Source: Anticarsia gemmatalis (Eukaryota; Arthropoda; Insecta; Lepidoptera; Erebidae). Taken from it: a DNA stretch of 64,000 nucleotides. The notes below the pieces were generated by a model, which saw only the letters and a list, made by a program, of their open reading frames with translations, made no database searches and was not told the DNA's origin. The stretch spans positions 10,597,001-10,661,000 of the forward strand of contig NC_134763.1 in NCBI RefSeq assembly GCF_050436995.1, in the 5' to 3' direction. A program made the translations under genes and the position numbers. Shown here in pieces: positions 1-11,599 of this stretch. Position 1 is the stretch's first letter. Every line of letters starts with the position of its first letter.

Positions 1-554
1 CTCTGTAAATGGAGAGTCATTATCAGTCCCCTGCCCCATTCACTCCAAGGGCTCCAAGGGACTGACACAGGCCATTATGGAAATTCCCCTGGCTTATTTT
101 TAAAGATATTTTTATTAAAGTGTCCGATTACTTCAGTTTTAAGGTAGCGGTTTTCTAAGTGTTGTTTGAGTGGTAGTTTAAGAAATTAGGGGTTTTATCT
201 ATTAAGACGTTAAGTAATTAGGATATTTGAAAGTTTTTATCGACATTTTTTAAGTGGGGTTAAGTCATTTTGCTGGGGACATGACGCGATATGATTATAG
301 AACTAATTACAAGTAGCGATATATTATAAGAATGTTGCGTCCTTAACTTATTAAAAATGTACAAGCTATCTGTTATTAATTAGTTTTTACACTTTAAATG
401 CTTTTAACATACTAATTATACATAGAACTCTTGTAATCAGGAAACGGATTTCTGAACATCTTGGGCAATAATCTCTAAAACTTATAGAGTATCCTATTAA
501 AAATAAGATGAATAAAGAATTCATTCCAACACTAGCATAACATTAAAAGATCAA
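1..554. other. Unassigned AT-rich DNA
   Basis: No gene or recognised element is seen. The only local structure is a perfect 9-bp direct duplication (ctccaaggg) at 43-51 and 52-60, inside a GC-richer first 90 bases. Frame 1 stays open from the window edge to about 145, too short to interpret. Confidence 0.5.
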
Positions 555-687
555 AGATCTAACCGAACTCCGGTCGGCTTTTAAAAATATTCTTCTAAAA
601 ACATAAAACCACAAAAGCACGTCGTCCGACTCGGGAATAGATCATGAGACCCCGCGATCCGCAGTTACATACACTACAACTATCAGA
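555..687 (-). mobile_element. tRNA-derived SINE fragment (family SINE-I)
   Basis: Read on the minus strand this has a decayed tRNA-like promoter region ending in a degenerate B box and then 'cccgagtcgg', the same arrangement as the better copies at 20155-20258 and 29335-29492. The left part is the SINE body and is badly decayed. Assignment rests on comparison within the window and on the known layout of tRNA-derived SINEs (Pol III A and B boxes at the 5' end). Confidence 0.5.
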
Positions 688-689
688 AA

Positions 690-2350
690 ACACAAACAAA
701 GCCTATCTTAGATTGTCAAATAAAATACATTCAAAAATTCAACCACAAAAAGTACCACTTCACACATAGAAAACAGCTATATAATATACAGGGTGTATCA
801 AATTAAAAAGGCCTCGCGGCGTAAGGGGTTCTTTAATTACATACGCATTGACCTGGCCACCTCTTTTCTAGTACTTGACACCTTTCCACCGCACCTTTGT
901 GAGTACCGCCTGTTCATAACGCTGGCCGTAATTTCAACTGGATTGAAAAGGCTCGCGGTTAAAATATTTGGACTCGGACTGTGAAAATGTGGGGTTTTAT
1001 TTTTATATAGATCTTGACTATGAATCGGAATCTTTTGTCTTATATTGAGAGATGCATAAACGTAGGTATTTTTCTATGTGACTCGCGGAATCAGTTAGAC
1101 GTTAATGTCTTCGTTTTAACATAAATATGTGTGCAATCTCATCTCCGTGCGCATCAGCGCCAATCTGATTACGCGTGGAAGTGGTCACCATGGCCGAAAT
1201 CGTCGGATAGATTACTCACATGTGGGATCTTCAGTGGAAGAAAGGCGTAGGTTGCAGGTTATATAAATTACGTTAATGCTTATTTGGTAAACATTTTATA
1301 GGTGACCTGTGTAACGTTAGTTAGTTAGCTAGCTATACACAGCGATACCACCAAACCCAATTTCCCTCCATCCAGCTGAATTTGGATCACAGTCATGTTA
1401 TTTTTAAGTCAGTTTAAACAATCAGATAGACTGGTCTGATAAAACTATCTTATAAGCTCGTTGAGACAAAGAAGAATATTCTAGTAAGAATATTCACGCA
1501 CAAAATACATTAAACACAAAACCATTACCCTTGATTCTTCTCACCCAACAAACAAAAACGCGACCTGTGTTTATTCACATGACAACACTCCCCTTCACCC
1601 ACATATTAAACCCAAAATAAATATCCTAAAGGCAAAATTAATAACCAAAAAGCGAAATTAATTCACTGTCAGTCAACCGGTACAAACATTCCTAAATTTT
1701 ATTCAACACACGAACATATAGAAAATTAAACAAAGTTTTACGGTATTAACATTGTGCTCCACAGTTAATTATACAATAACAATTTAGGTAATGTTATTGA
1801 CTTTTTAAATTCAAATACGCTTTGAATGAAGGAAAATGCCGAAGTTTAAAGGCCTTTTAACAGAAATTTTGGCTTAATTAGACGGAATTATGGCGTTCTG
1901 TGAACCCGTTTGGCGATGTTTGATTTTATTTTGTATGGAGCTGTTCTATTGAAGGCTGACGGTTTTCCGGGTACACGTTATGTCATGAAATTTCGAATAT
2001 TGGCGTTTGCAAAATCATTATGCCCCAGTTTTTGTAACGCATCTTCTAGCGTTAAAGTCGACAGTAGAAAAAGTAAATCAAGATCTGAAATAATTGTGTA
2101 GTAGAATTCATGCGTTTTAAAATTTAAATATAAGAAGCTTACGCTTATAAAAGTTGAATTGCAATGATAAGTGCCTTCGGAAAAGTACTTACAATTTACT
2201 TTATAATATGACACCAATGAAATCAACAACAGCTGCTCTGTTCAGTCGCCAATTAATTTAAAAATTCATAATACGATATATTATTATAATTATTGATGAG
2301 AGAGACTTTCATAAAATGAATATTATACTTTATATGGATATCGAAACCGA
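690..2350. other. Unassigned DNA with two GC-richer islands
   Basis: No gene or repeat family is recognised. Two stretches are clearly less AT-rich than their surroundings, about 805-985 and 1140-1260. Neither has a convincing ATG-started frame or a splice-site arrangement. They could be conserved regulatory sequence or decayed mobile DNA. Confidence 0.45.
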
Positions 2351-2351
2351 T

Positions 2352-2525
2352 TGACTGCCTCTGTGGCGCGGTCAGAATCCGATTGCTGCAGACGAGGTTG
2401 TGGGTTCGATTCCATTGGTCAGGCTAAATGCTGTTGGTATTTCCTTTTTTTTAGAATATTTCTCAATAGTAGCCCGGAGCTTAGTTACTTGCCCAGTTAA
2501 TGGCACCTTCGGGTATAACATGCGA
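2352..2525 (+). mobile_element. tRNA-derived SINE (SINE-I), partial
   Basis: The head reads 'tggcgcggtcag' (A-box region) and later 'gtgggttcgattcc', an excellent Pol III B box. It continues into a body with 'atttctcaatagtagcccgg', shared with the minus-strand copies near 29.4 and 56.5 kb. No poly-A tail or target duplication is clear, so the 3' end is approximate. It is a retroposon relic, not a tRNA gene: no cloverleaf pairing is apparent around the B box. Confidence 0.7.
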
Positions 2526-5090
2526 GATATAGATTTGGATATTATTGAATATCGATACTGTGATACTAAGGAAATGGAACGAGTTCACTGACAATTAAAG
2601 TCACCTTTATTTGCTGTAAATATATAACATTTAATATACGATAAAACAATTGTGCTACAAAACATTATCCAACAAAACGTTACTTCAACGAGTAAGTTTA
2701 TTTTGCGCAAGTGTTTTTTAGAAAACCTCACACCGAGTGCGGCCGCGTTTGCTCAAAGCTTTACCGTTTTATATCTATATGCATAATATGATGCTTTGTT
2801 CCCATGGGGTACTTCGGTTCTGTTTTACTGTACGAAATACATAACATTGTTACTAGGTGTGCGGTAGAAATTTTTTTGGCTGAAATAGTAATTTGTTTTG
2901 TGTTTCTTTCCGAATTGTTAATTGAAGATTACTTTACTGTTGTTTTGTTTCGACATTAAAATTTTCTTTTCTTGTTAAGATTATTAATATCTAATAATCG
3001 TTACATGCATTACTACATACATAAATCACGCCTTCTTCTCATATAAGCAGGCAGAGACCAAAGGAAAAAATCGGTTAGTATTTGCCAAAATATTAAGAAA
3101 TCATGCATGATCGAGTTTATTCCCGTGAAATATAAAATTTCATTATATTTTCTACTTCCTTGATTAGTAAATCTTCTTCTGAGCTTGATATCTTTATCAA
3201 ACTATACTAACACCTTAATTTTACGAAAGTTCGCTTCACTCTGCCAGCATGCACTCATAAAACTAATTTAATTTCTTTTTTATGTCTTCAGCTGTCATCT
3301 GCATACAAATTTATTAGTATGCGACACATATTAATTAACAATCTCTCGATATTAAAATATATTACTAATTTACGAGATCAACACACCTGTTAGTATGAGA
3401 ATAAATAATTCCATTCGTGACTGGGCGAAGACGATTATAATAATTACTTTGATTAGAAAATATTGACAATTTTGACAGGTACCGTAATTTGGTTTTTGAA
3501 AACCTACTTATTTATTGATAAGGTCAATTAGTGGGATGATGAGCTAATATTACTTCTCGTTGATGAGAACTTTGCTAGATATCTTGGCTGCATTAAGCTA
3601 TTAATTTTCAAAAGGCAATATTAATAGTTGGCATTAATTTGAACTTGTTTTGACAGTAATATTTTTGGTAAGGATTTTACTAATTGTCTAGTTAAATTGA
3701 AGCATGATTATGTAAAAACTAATTTCAAACCATTTTTGTTACAGAAATTGTACGGGAATCGGAGGATGTAAGTACAACTGAACAGTAATTTGTACATGAT
3801 TTTGAAATAGCCGGGGCCTACTTTATTTTGCAATATATTGAAGGTGTTCATTGGCTGCTATTGTGTATAAGTACTATTTTGATAAGATTACTCCTTATGT
3901 AGTAGGAAGTATCGGATAAGCAGTGCCTTTATTTCTTGCTCTTTACTTAGATCGACATTTTACAACAGATACATTTATAGTAAGAAACAAACGAAATTTC
4001 AATGTATAATGGTTTTCGTTGATTATAGTCAAGCCTCTATAACAATCTTATAAATTAAATTATAATATTTTACAACGGTAATTCCGTTGTTATGAACAGA
4101 ATGTTTTTTACAAATAATAATCCGTATTAGATTCACACAAACACATTTTAATTTCAAATCCAATACACGTGGAAAAGATAATTAAATTCTTCACAAAATC
4201 CGGCTACTTTCGACTGAAAATAAAACGAGACCTACAAAAAGTATCTCAAAACCTTATAATACCTTTTTTAACCAATACATTCGAGCGACCGAAGCAAGTA
4301 ATAGAAATTAGTTCAGGTGGTCCCGCTCATCCGCTTCGTCGGTCAACCATTCGAATGAATGAATTGAATGGAATCGTACCCTCGATCGGCTACGCGAATT
4401 CGATAGTTAACGGCAATCTTACATTTTACAGTCCCGTTACATTACTCCAGTAAACAAAGCTTAAAATTAGAACTTATCTCTTTTGTAATAAGGTTGTAAA
4501 TAATTGTACTATTTTTTTCAACTGCAAAATTAACTTTGGCTCCTAAGGGAGTTCTGTGATGACTGAAGAATTGATTAGTCACAATGTTTTATTACTTTAT
4601 TGGAAAATTCCGATTGTTTTTTAGTCTCTTTCGTGAAAGTTGTTTTTTCTTTGTGGGTGGCAGGTAATTCGAATGCCTAAAGTTATTTGCTGTTTTTCGT
4701 GACCTAGGCTTAAAATAGGTCGATGAAAATTACATTACCGAAAATGGCTACGTTTATATTATGTTGGAACAAAGTGTTCTACAACAATGATTTTATTAAT
4801 ACCAGGTTTTGCTCAAAATTAACATAGTAATAATTATAATAAATTGCGTTGTTTCGCATGAATTTCCAATAGTATGTTTTCCATTGTCATATACTATGAA
4901 ATCCCTAACAATTTAGTGTGAAATAAGACCATAAGTAACAATATGAATAATTTGAGAACATTACCAGGTCAGAGTGTTAGTAATGTTTGCAGCTTGTTAT
5001 TGCTTTGTTTGTTTCAATTGCTTTATGTCACTAACTACTGATTCGTTTGGAACAAAATGTCATGCTTTATATATTAAGCTACACCTACAA
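2526..5090. other. Unassigned AT-rich DNA
   Basis: Nothing gene-like is supported. Position 3024-3062 holds one copy of a short dispersed motif (see the entry at 29235). A plus-strand frame is open from 4121 to 4453 and its second half (about 4280-4410) is GC-richer, but it has no ATG near its start and no recognisable domain. Confidence 0.5.
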
Positions 5091-5266
5091 TCAGTACCTT
5101 GATTCTCTACCACTATCGACCTAAGAACCGGCTAGTTATCGAGAAATTTGTATGGAAACCTGATCAGCACCTCTAACAGGCGTCGTAGGGACTATTTTGG
5201 CACTACATTTTAAATGTCAAAATTTTGATACCCGAAAGTACTGATTCTAGAGAATTGCGCTACAGC
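5091..5266 (+). mobile_element. W1 inverted-repeat element (MITE-like)
   Basis: This is one of about ten copies of a family I call W1, roughly 175-190 bp long. The head is 'accttgattctctaccac'. The middle carries 'ctgatcagcacctctaac' and 'actacattttaaatgtcaa', conserved in other copies. The end is 'gagaattgcgctacag'. It has no coding capacity. Head and tail are roughly inverted, as in non-autonomous DNA transposons or fold-back elements. The superfamily is not identifiable because no reliable target duplication is seen. Confidence 0.75.
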
Positions 5267-6119
5267 ATACTTTAATTAACCCTTAAATCGCCATCGACGT
5301 CAAAGGAACTAAATTTTACCAGCAAAATAAATTAACCATGACGATACCATATTTCTAGACGCAAACTAATACCCAAAAGCTATCTCCCCGTTTTCAGAGC
5401 GCATTTGATAAGGCTTTTAATTGATGAAGCATGGAACAAGATTTATTCTACAATTTTCTGATGGGCGCCTCCATTGTTCGTCGTTTTTGGAATATCTCGA
5501 TATATTTTGAGAGTGAAGCTTATTTCCGTACTACATTTAGAAGTCTTTGTGGCCGAAATATGCTATAATTAACTAGCTTTTAGTCATTTATTTGAAATAC
5601 AACACGAATAAGGTATTTCAAATTAAGTATTTGGGTAGAGTTGACTTTTATTCTTGATTGTTTCTTCATCGAAGTCGATCATTTTCGTCTGGGTCTATAA
5701 TTTAATTAATCAAATTAATATATCGACTTGTTTGAATCACCAAAGTGTTCAGTTTCTCCAAAAACATAAAGTCATAGTTATTGATAATAGCTATCTTTCT
5801 GTTTCTTAATTCGCTGCTTTTTATTTAATTTCAACACGTATTTACTTTAATTCAATCACATAAACTATAACATCTTAAGATTTCCCTAAAAAATGTTCAA
5901 CAAATTCCCAACTTTCGGGAAAAAATTACGTCTATATTTTTCCAAGATTCCCTTACGAAGGTCAAAGGATGGACGCTCATAATCCTCGCGCAATCGATTG
6001 GGAAACGACCTTTGGTCCGAAAGGCTCGTAAACAAATATTCTTTAGATGCCAACGAGAAAATAATTCAACAACTTAACATTACATTTGTGTTTTGAGACT
6101 TCCGTTATATTAATAGCAA
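5267..6119. other. Unassigned AT-rich DNA
   Basis: No gene, repeat family or notable structure was recognised here. Confidence 0.5.
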
Positions 6120-6121
6120 AT

Positions 6122-6258
6122 ATTAGGTCGTGTAAAAAGTCTTTTCGCATTATAGCATGTATGAACTTGTAATAAAATCTCTTTCGATTTAAGAATCACA
6201 AATGAGTACAGGGTTCATTAGGTTTCTTTCAGTGAGCTCGTGAGGTACCCAAATATCA
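6122..6258 (-). mobile_element. Mariner deletion derivative, truncated
   Basis: The plus strand starts with a mariner-type terminal repeat (after 'ttaggtcg', 'aaaaagtcttttcgcatta'). It runs into a minus-strand coding relic: 6251 down to 6191 encodes IWVPHELTERNLMN and a few more residues before a TAA. WVPHEL is the conserved linker motif between the DNA-binding and catalytic domains of mariner transposases. The DDD catalytic domain is missing. The same deletion junction occurs in the copy at 40882, so this is an amplified non-autonomous form. The far terminal repeat is absent. Confidence 0.8.
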
Positions 6259-8291
6259 CACTTACGTTTAAGTAAATCATTTTGCTCTTATATAACTACT
6301 TTATAAACAAAGAATATTTGTTCGTATTATATTCCAAGTATGATACAAAAATATAATATTGGATCAAGTTAAACCAATTCTCATTTTAGTAAGATATTTA
6401 CATTAGCTTTTTAGAAGAGTAGCTCAAATAACGATATCTATACCCGTAATTCCTAGAAGGCTTTCGAGCATTGAATACTAAAAATAAACATATTTACACA
6501 AATCAGGTGGATTCATAGAAATAATTTTCACGACTTACAGAATTCTGAATTACATGGAACGTAGATCTCTTTAAACCAGTTCATTTGAAGTGATAAAACT
6601 ACTAACAAATTAATAATACATAATTATTGTTATAATTGATTCATTTCTGGAAATTCCTATTGTAGAATTGCAACTAGTTGTTACAACTTAGTAGAAATAT
6701 AGTATCTGTATTTTCCAAAGGTCTATTTCTTATTAAAATACTTGTTTTCAGATACCTTCAGTCATTAATATTGCATTAAAATAAAAAATAAAGACAAACT
6801 CTTCCAGACCTGAGAAACGAATTCGAAACCTCGTGAACAGTTATTCAAATACCATCATAATTAGACCAAAAATATTTAGTTGATCCTCGCTTATATGAAT
6901 CTTAAATGATAAAATCATCGCCTTTTTATCAGACAGGTAGGCACCAACGAACACTACTTGCTACGACAATCACATACTTACTTTTCTTCTGTACATATTT
7001 TTATGATGAAAAAATTGCCTCTAGGCTAATTAAACATTGAATTTGAAAACGACCTTTTTAGGAAAATGGGAATTTTATACCACGCCTTAACAAAAATAAA
7101 CTTCACAGCAACTCATGAACCGTGTCGGCAGTAATTACGCTTGACAATTTTCATTATTTAAATTAGTCGCCTCAGTTAAACGCTTTTTATTTTGTTTTGT
7201 TTGTACATTTGATTACATTGCGTAGACATTTTGAGTGTTGATATGATTAATTGTGTTAAGTAATTATTTTTAAATGTATCATGGAAAGAATATGAGCTTG
7301 AATATTGTTTTAGTCTTCCTTGAGGTTTTTTTTTCTGTGCAAACAAGTTACTTATATTTATTAGTCATACAATAGAAACTATACCTGATGTTTTTGCTCA
7401 GGTTACAGGCGCGCTGGTTTCAAGGAGTCAGCCTCACAATGTATCATAGTTTTCGAAATTATAAAAGTTGCTTTTAGCTGCTCGTCTAGACTTTTACCAA
7501 GTATCCTAAGCTTTTTCAGGACTATTTACTTTGAACAATGGAAGAATACAGGATAAATGAAACTTGCCCAGTACCTGCATTTTGATAAAAAATTGCCACT
7601 TTTCCGTATAACATGAGGCAAGCCAATTTACGTTTCAATACGACCACACTTACAAACTACAAAAGACTCCTTGCAGTTTAAAAAAATGATCTCAAAATCT
7701 CAGTATAAGAATTATAGTATGCACTGGCCTCTATCATATGCTATTAAAAATATAAACCGATAAATTTATTTTTGTTTTGTAATTTAGCCGTTAATGTCTC
7801 AATAGTTCAACAGAGTTTTATTTCTATCGAATATATAAAAATAAAATACATAATGTAGTAGTTTTAAATCATGTCTTCGATAGTTGTTTACATGCTGTTA
7901 TTCCTTTTATTACCAGTTTATTTTATTTTATAGTAATCAAGATTTATCTCTATCGATGTTTTTTCTAGATTGTTTAAATTTACTACTGAAGAAATAATTT
8001 ATCTTATAATTTTTATTCGACACAGTCAGTAATACTAGCAGTCACCTTCTACGTAAATGGTTGAGTTTTCTTAGCTTACATCACCAATCAATTACACAAA
8101 GTCAAATAATTACTGTAATCTCACATGCTATAACAGTAAACGGAAATATTGCGATAAGACCTTTCTTGTATGAGAATTCTTTGAACAGTACTAGAAACCC
8201 ACCGCTCTTCTTCAGCATGGTAGACTTTATTATTAACATGGACTAGCTCTTCACCTATTCTTGGAAGAAATCTTTTCTCAGCCAACTAAAA
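6259..8291. other. Unassigned AT-rich DNA
   Basis: No gene is supported. A decayed copy of the short dispersed motif described at 29235 may lie at about 6918-6955. Nothing else was recognised. Confidence 0.5.
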
Positions 8292-8502
8292 TCCATACTA
8301 ATATTATAAATGCGAAAGTAACTCTGTCTGTCTATCTGCCTGTTACTCAATGACACCTAAACTACTGAACCAATTAGCATGAAATTTGGTATGGAGATAT
8401 TTTAATACCCGAGAAAGGACATAGGTTGCTTTTTAGCCCGGGAAAATGACGCATTCCCATAGGAAAATTCAGGTGGCGGACGAAGGCGCGGGTAAAAGCT
8501 AG
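8292..8502 (+). mobile_element. Helitron-like element, 211 bp
   Basis: It begins TC ('tccatactaatattataaat') and ends CTAG, and sits between an A (8291) and a T (8503), which are the hallmarks of Helitron insertion without target duplication. Inside are 'tctgtctgtctatctgcctg', 'gaaatttggtatggagat' and 'ggcggacgaaggcgcggg', typical of very abundant short lepidopteran Helitron-like elements (Lep1 type, from memory). It has no coding capacity, so it depends on Rep-helicase proteins encoded elsewhere. Confidence 0.85.
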
Positions 8503-9117
8503 TACGTTATTTATAAAATATCTACTACTACCCATCAGTGGTTTAGTTCAATTCACCTTAACACTGTCAATTGCGTTATAAAATTAATGATTCAGTAAAG
8601 TTCCCCATTAAATTTATCAGAAGATCACGTGTATTATATTTTTTATTTATTATATTTTTCTACGAAATTATTCAAGGTTGTCGAAGGCCGAACGAGTCCG
8701 GTTGACGACCTGGGACCGAACTCTGACATATTAAAACAATCTAATATCCGCTGTGGGAAAAGGATAGCACTATTAAGAATTTGTATTGCTGTTTCAATGT
8801 CTTTGTGGCGCATCGATAGCATCTATAAAGTTGCGGTGTTTGATTCGAGATAAACTTTTTCGGGCAAAATATTTAGTCTACTACTATTATTGTAGTTTAG
8901 GTCCACTGACTCCCGCGTTTCGCAGAGCTTCTAAAGACTTGTAAGTTATCAGAGAAATAGAAGAGAGTGAGTGCCTTTTTGCCAATTGCTGGATCTTAAC
9001 CTTTGGCAATAAGACTGCTTTAATAACTGCACTGTAACATATACAAGTGGCCTATGTGAATCTCCCGAACAACTATGAAACTCTTGTTAAGCTGTCCATC
9101 TTGTACGAATTAAACAT
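8503..9117. other. Unassigned DNA
   Basis: Nothing is assigned. About 8675-8770 is GC-richer than its flanks and overlaps a short open frame that I do not consider a gene. Confidence 0.5.
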
Positions 9118-10259
9118 TTAACACGTTAACTGCCACGTCAGGCACCGGTACCTGACGCACCTAGTATCTGTTAGGGCCATGTCAGACACGGGGGACTGAC
9201 GCAGATGCATATATTTCAAATCAACCCAAGGAGCCGTCTGGCACGTTTATCGCATTTTTCTTTACGGTAATTGACTGACAAGGCCCCAGAGAAACTATGT
9301 GCAGCTTGGCCCACCATTTTCATGATTGGAACGAAAATTAAATAGGAAAAATAAAATACGACACTATGAAATTTTGCAAATGCTTTTTATTTGGCGAAAT
9401 AATAACATTACTATCGGCGTTACCGCTGAGAGAATTAGAAATAAAATAAAATAAATAGTATTAGAAGAAAAACAAAATTTTAAATTTTTTTATGTTCTTC
9501 ATTGAAACATTTTAGACAATAATGTGGTTCATTGGGACAATTTGGACAATAGGTATTTACTTGCTTCGTTTTCCTTCTCGCATGATTTTTATCCACTGTT
9601 TCTACATTAATCTTATAACACCTCGAGCAATATTTACGAGATTTTTTTACATTTGATTTTTTTTTATTTTTTTTTTACTTTGAGTCAAATTTTGCTTTTC
9701 CAGTTCGTCAATAACTTGTAGATCAAGTAACGATAGTTCAAAATCATCCATATTATCAATAATCGACATTATTAGTAATAGTAATCGTCACATAAATAAC
9801 TTTATCTGAGAGCAATAAATTTACGCGCCTACTTCGACAACTATTTAGCAACGACTAAAAAAATGCATTTACTGCATGCTAGAGACCCCCGACAGGTTGC
9901 AACGTGCAAGGAGCGAACTATTTAGGTACTTACAGTCAACCGATCGCAGCCCGCAGTGAACGAAAAGTTTTCCCGCGCAAATGCAAAATACGCGCGGCCG
10001 CAATATTATTACTTGTTTCATGACAATGCCTGACAAAATGCCTGACATGGCGCAATAGGTATATTTTATACCGTTTGGGCTTTGTCAGTCACATATGCCT
10101 GACAAATTTATTTTTACCTAAATCTTACATAAATAATCATGGAAATTAATACGACATGATCAATTATCGTAATTTATGTCAATATGTTACATTTCAGAAA
10201 AATAAAAAAATGACGTCATAAAATTTTGTATTTTTTTATCTTGGCAGTTAACGTGTTAA
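9118..10259 (-). mobile_element. piggyBac-like element, internally deleted, complete ends
   Basis: TTAA occurs at both ends (9118-9121 and 10256-10259), the piggyBac target duplication. Just inside are matching terminal inverted repeats: 'cacgttaactgcca' on the left and its reverse complement 'tggcagttaacgtg' on the right. The subterminal part at 9137-9156 is a near-perfect palindrome (gtcaggcac...tacctgac), and 'tgcctgaca' recurs three times near 10025-10100. The interior keeps only the two ends of a transposase gene on the minus strand. The 1.1-kb size, against about 2.5 kb for an autonomous piggyBac, marks it as a non-autonomous derivative. The CpG-rich stretch near 9890-10015 would be the transposase promoter and 5' leader. 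Confidence 0.9.
9480..9769 (-). pseudogene. Remnant of piggyBac-like transposase (N-terminus joined to C-terminus)
   Basis: An ATG at 9769 opens a frame starting MSIIDNMDDFELSLLDL, an acidic start typical of piggyBac-like transposases. After about 40 codons it reaches a long A-tract and a stop. One frame over, the sequence continues through a cysteine-rich C-terminal domain with pattern CX2C-X23-CX2C-X6-CX2C (residues such as KYCSRC, YCPNCPNEP, YCLKCFNEEH), then a TAA at 9480-9482. This is the zinc-binding C-terminal module of piggyBac-like transposases. The whole DDD catalytic core is missing, so it cannot transpose on its own. The frame change lies in the A-tract and could be real or a homopolymer sequencing error. 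Whether the short zinc-finger remnant is ever expressed is unknown. Confidence 0.8.
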
Positions 10260-11526
10260 TCGCGGTCTCTGTCTCACAGTAGAACTTAATTCACTTAACC
10301 ATGTCACAATACGTCCCTGACAATTTAAATTTTGATATAAAATCGTTAATAAGTAAGAAACAAGATCTAAGATATTCATTAACACAAATTATATTATTAT
10401 TAATTTATAACGGCCGGTTACTAAATCAATTAATTATGTATTCGTGTACTGAATTTTTATGTGACTTATGGTGTTGGTCAAGTTTCAAGGGTCATAGGAA
10501 ATATTGTATTAAGTCGATAAGGATTTGGAAAGTAAGGAATATTTTGCCGTGTAGGAGGAGGCTTACGCAGAATTAAAAAAATACCATAGCCTACTTAATG
10601 AGAAAGTTAGGCTGGACCTATTCTTAAAAATAAAGTGATATGATAATAATATGAGATTTTATAACCAAGTAACAGTTATTTCTATTAGCACAGTGAAAGA
10701 CTAAAAGGCATCAAAATTAAATGTTGTATTCAAGCTTCAGCAATATTTTAAAGAATATTTTAAAACGGGGTAAAATTTACAATTGACTAGCGCAAAATAA
10801 AAGGCTTACTTTAAACTCCTAACATTACTCTTGACTCCTTTTTTTCAATAGACACCTGACGTAAAAAAATGTTACCGACCGGAAACCAAGCCCATGACCT
10901 TTCGAATACTTGTAACATAAATGTGATTCTTTTGACAGCCAATTAACTATAACTTCAACCGCAAAACTGATGAAAAATTATATTCTAAATAATATATTTT
11001 TATTGCTTCCGTTTATATATTTCATCACAAAGATATATCTTAAAAACAAGCCTCCCCGTTGTTGACTTATCAAAGTGCTTTTTGTTAGTCTAATAAAGAT
11101 ATCTATATTTGATTGCTTGCTTTTGGGAATTGATTTCGAATATTTTTATTTTTATAACAGCAAACGTCGAAAAGATATTGATTACTAGTAAAATAACAGA
11201 ACGTCGTTATATTGGGCTATTATTATGGAAAAAATAATATTTACACATTTTATTGTAGTAGCTCAAAATATACGGGTAAGTTTTTATGAAGATATGTGTT
11301 TCATTGATTACAATAACTCTTTTGCCACAATGCTTTTCTTCATCCGATGAAGGAAAGCGATGTGGCGATAACTGGCATATCTCAACAGTTCTTTCATTAA
11401 GGGTCTAAATATTTACAAAGTCATAAGTAAAGCATTTCTCTTCTCCCGTAAAGAAGACTCAAAATCGAACCATCAACATTGAAAAAACAATATAAATCAC
11501 AAAAATAAAGTCTTCATATTTTGATA
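10260..11526. other. Unassigned AT-rich DNA
   Basis: No repeat family was recognised. An ATG-started frame of 91 codons begins at 10301, 42 bases outside the piggyBac-like element, but it is AT-driven (Ile, Leu, Lys and Tyr rich) with no recognisable domain. I do not call it a gene. Confidence 0.5.
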
Positions 11527-11528
11527 TA

Positions 11529-11597
11529 TCAGGACGGGGAAAAAGTCTTTTCGCATTATAGTATGTATGAACTTGTAATACTTTTTCCCCAACCTAA
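11529..11597. mobile_element. 69-bp mini-mariner (both ends, no interior)
   Basis: The left end 'tcaggacggggaaaaagtc' and the reverse-complemented right end 'ttaggttggggaaaaagt' are matching terminal repeats. TA lies on both sides (11527-11528 and 11598-11599), the mariner/Tc1 target duplication. The left arm continues 'ttcgcattatagtatgtatg', shared with the mariner relics at 6122 and 40882. Nothing else of the element is left, so this is an extreme internal deletion. Confidence 0.8.
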
Positions 11598-11599
11598 TA

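Noticed and set aside
5277..5330. Possible second piggyBac end (TTAACCCTT...)
   Set aside because: No matching inverted end or second TTAA-flanked terminus was found nearby.
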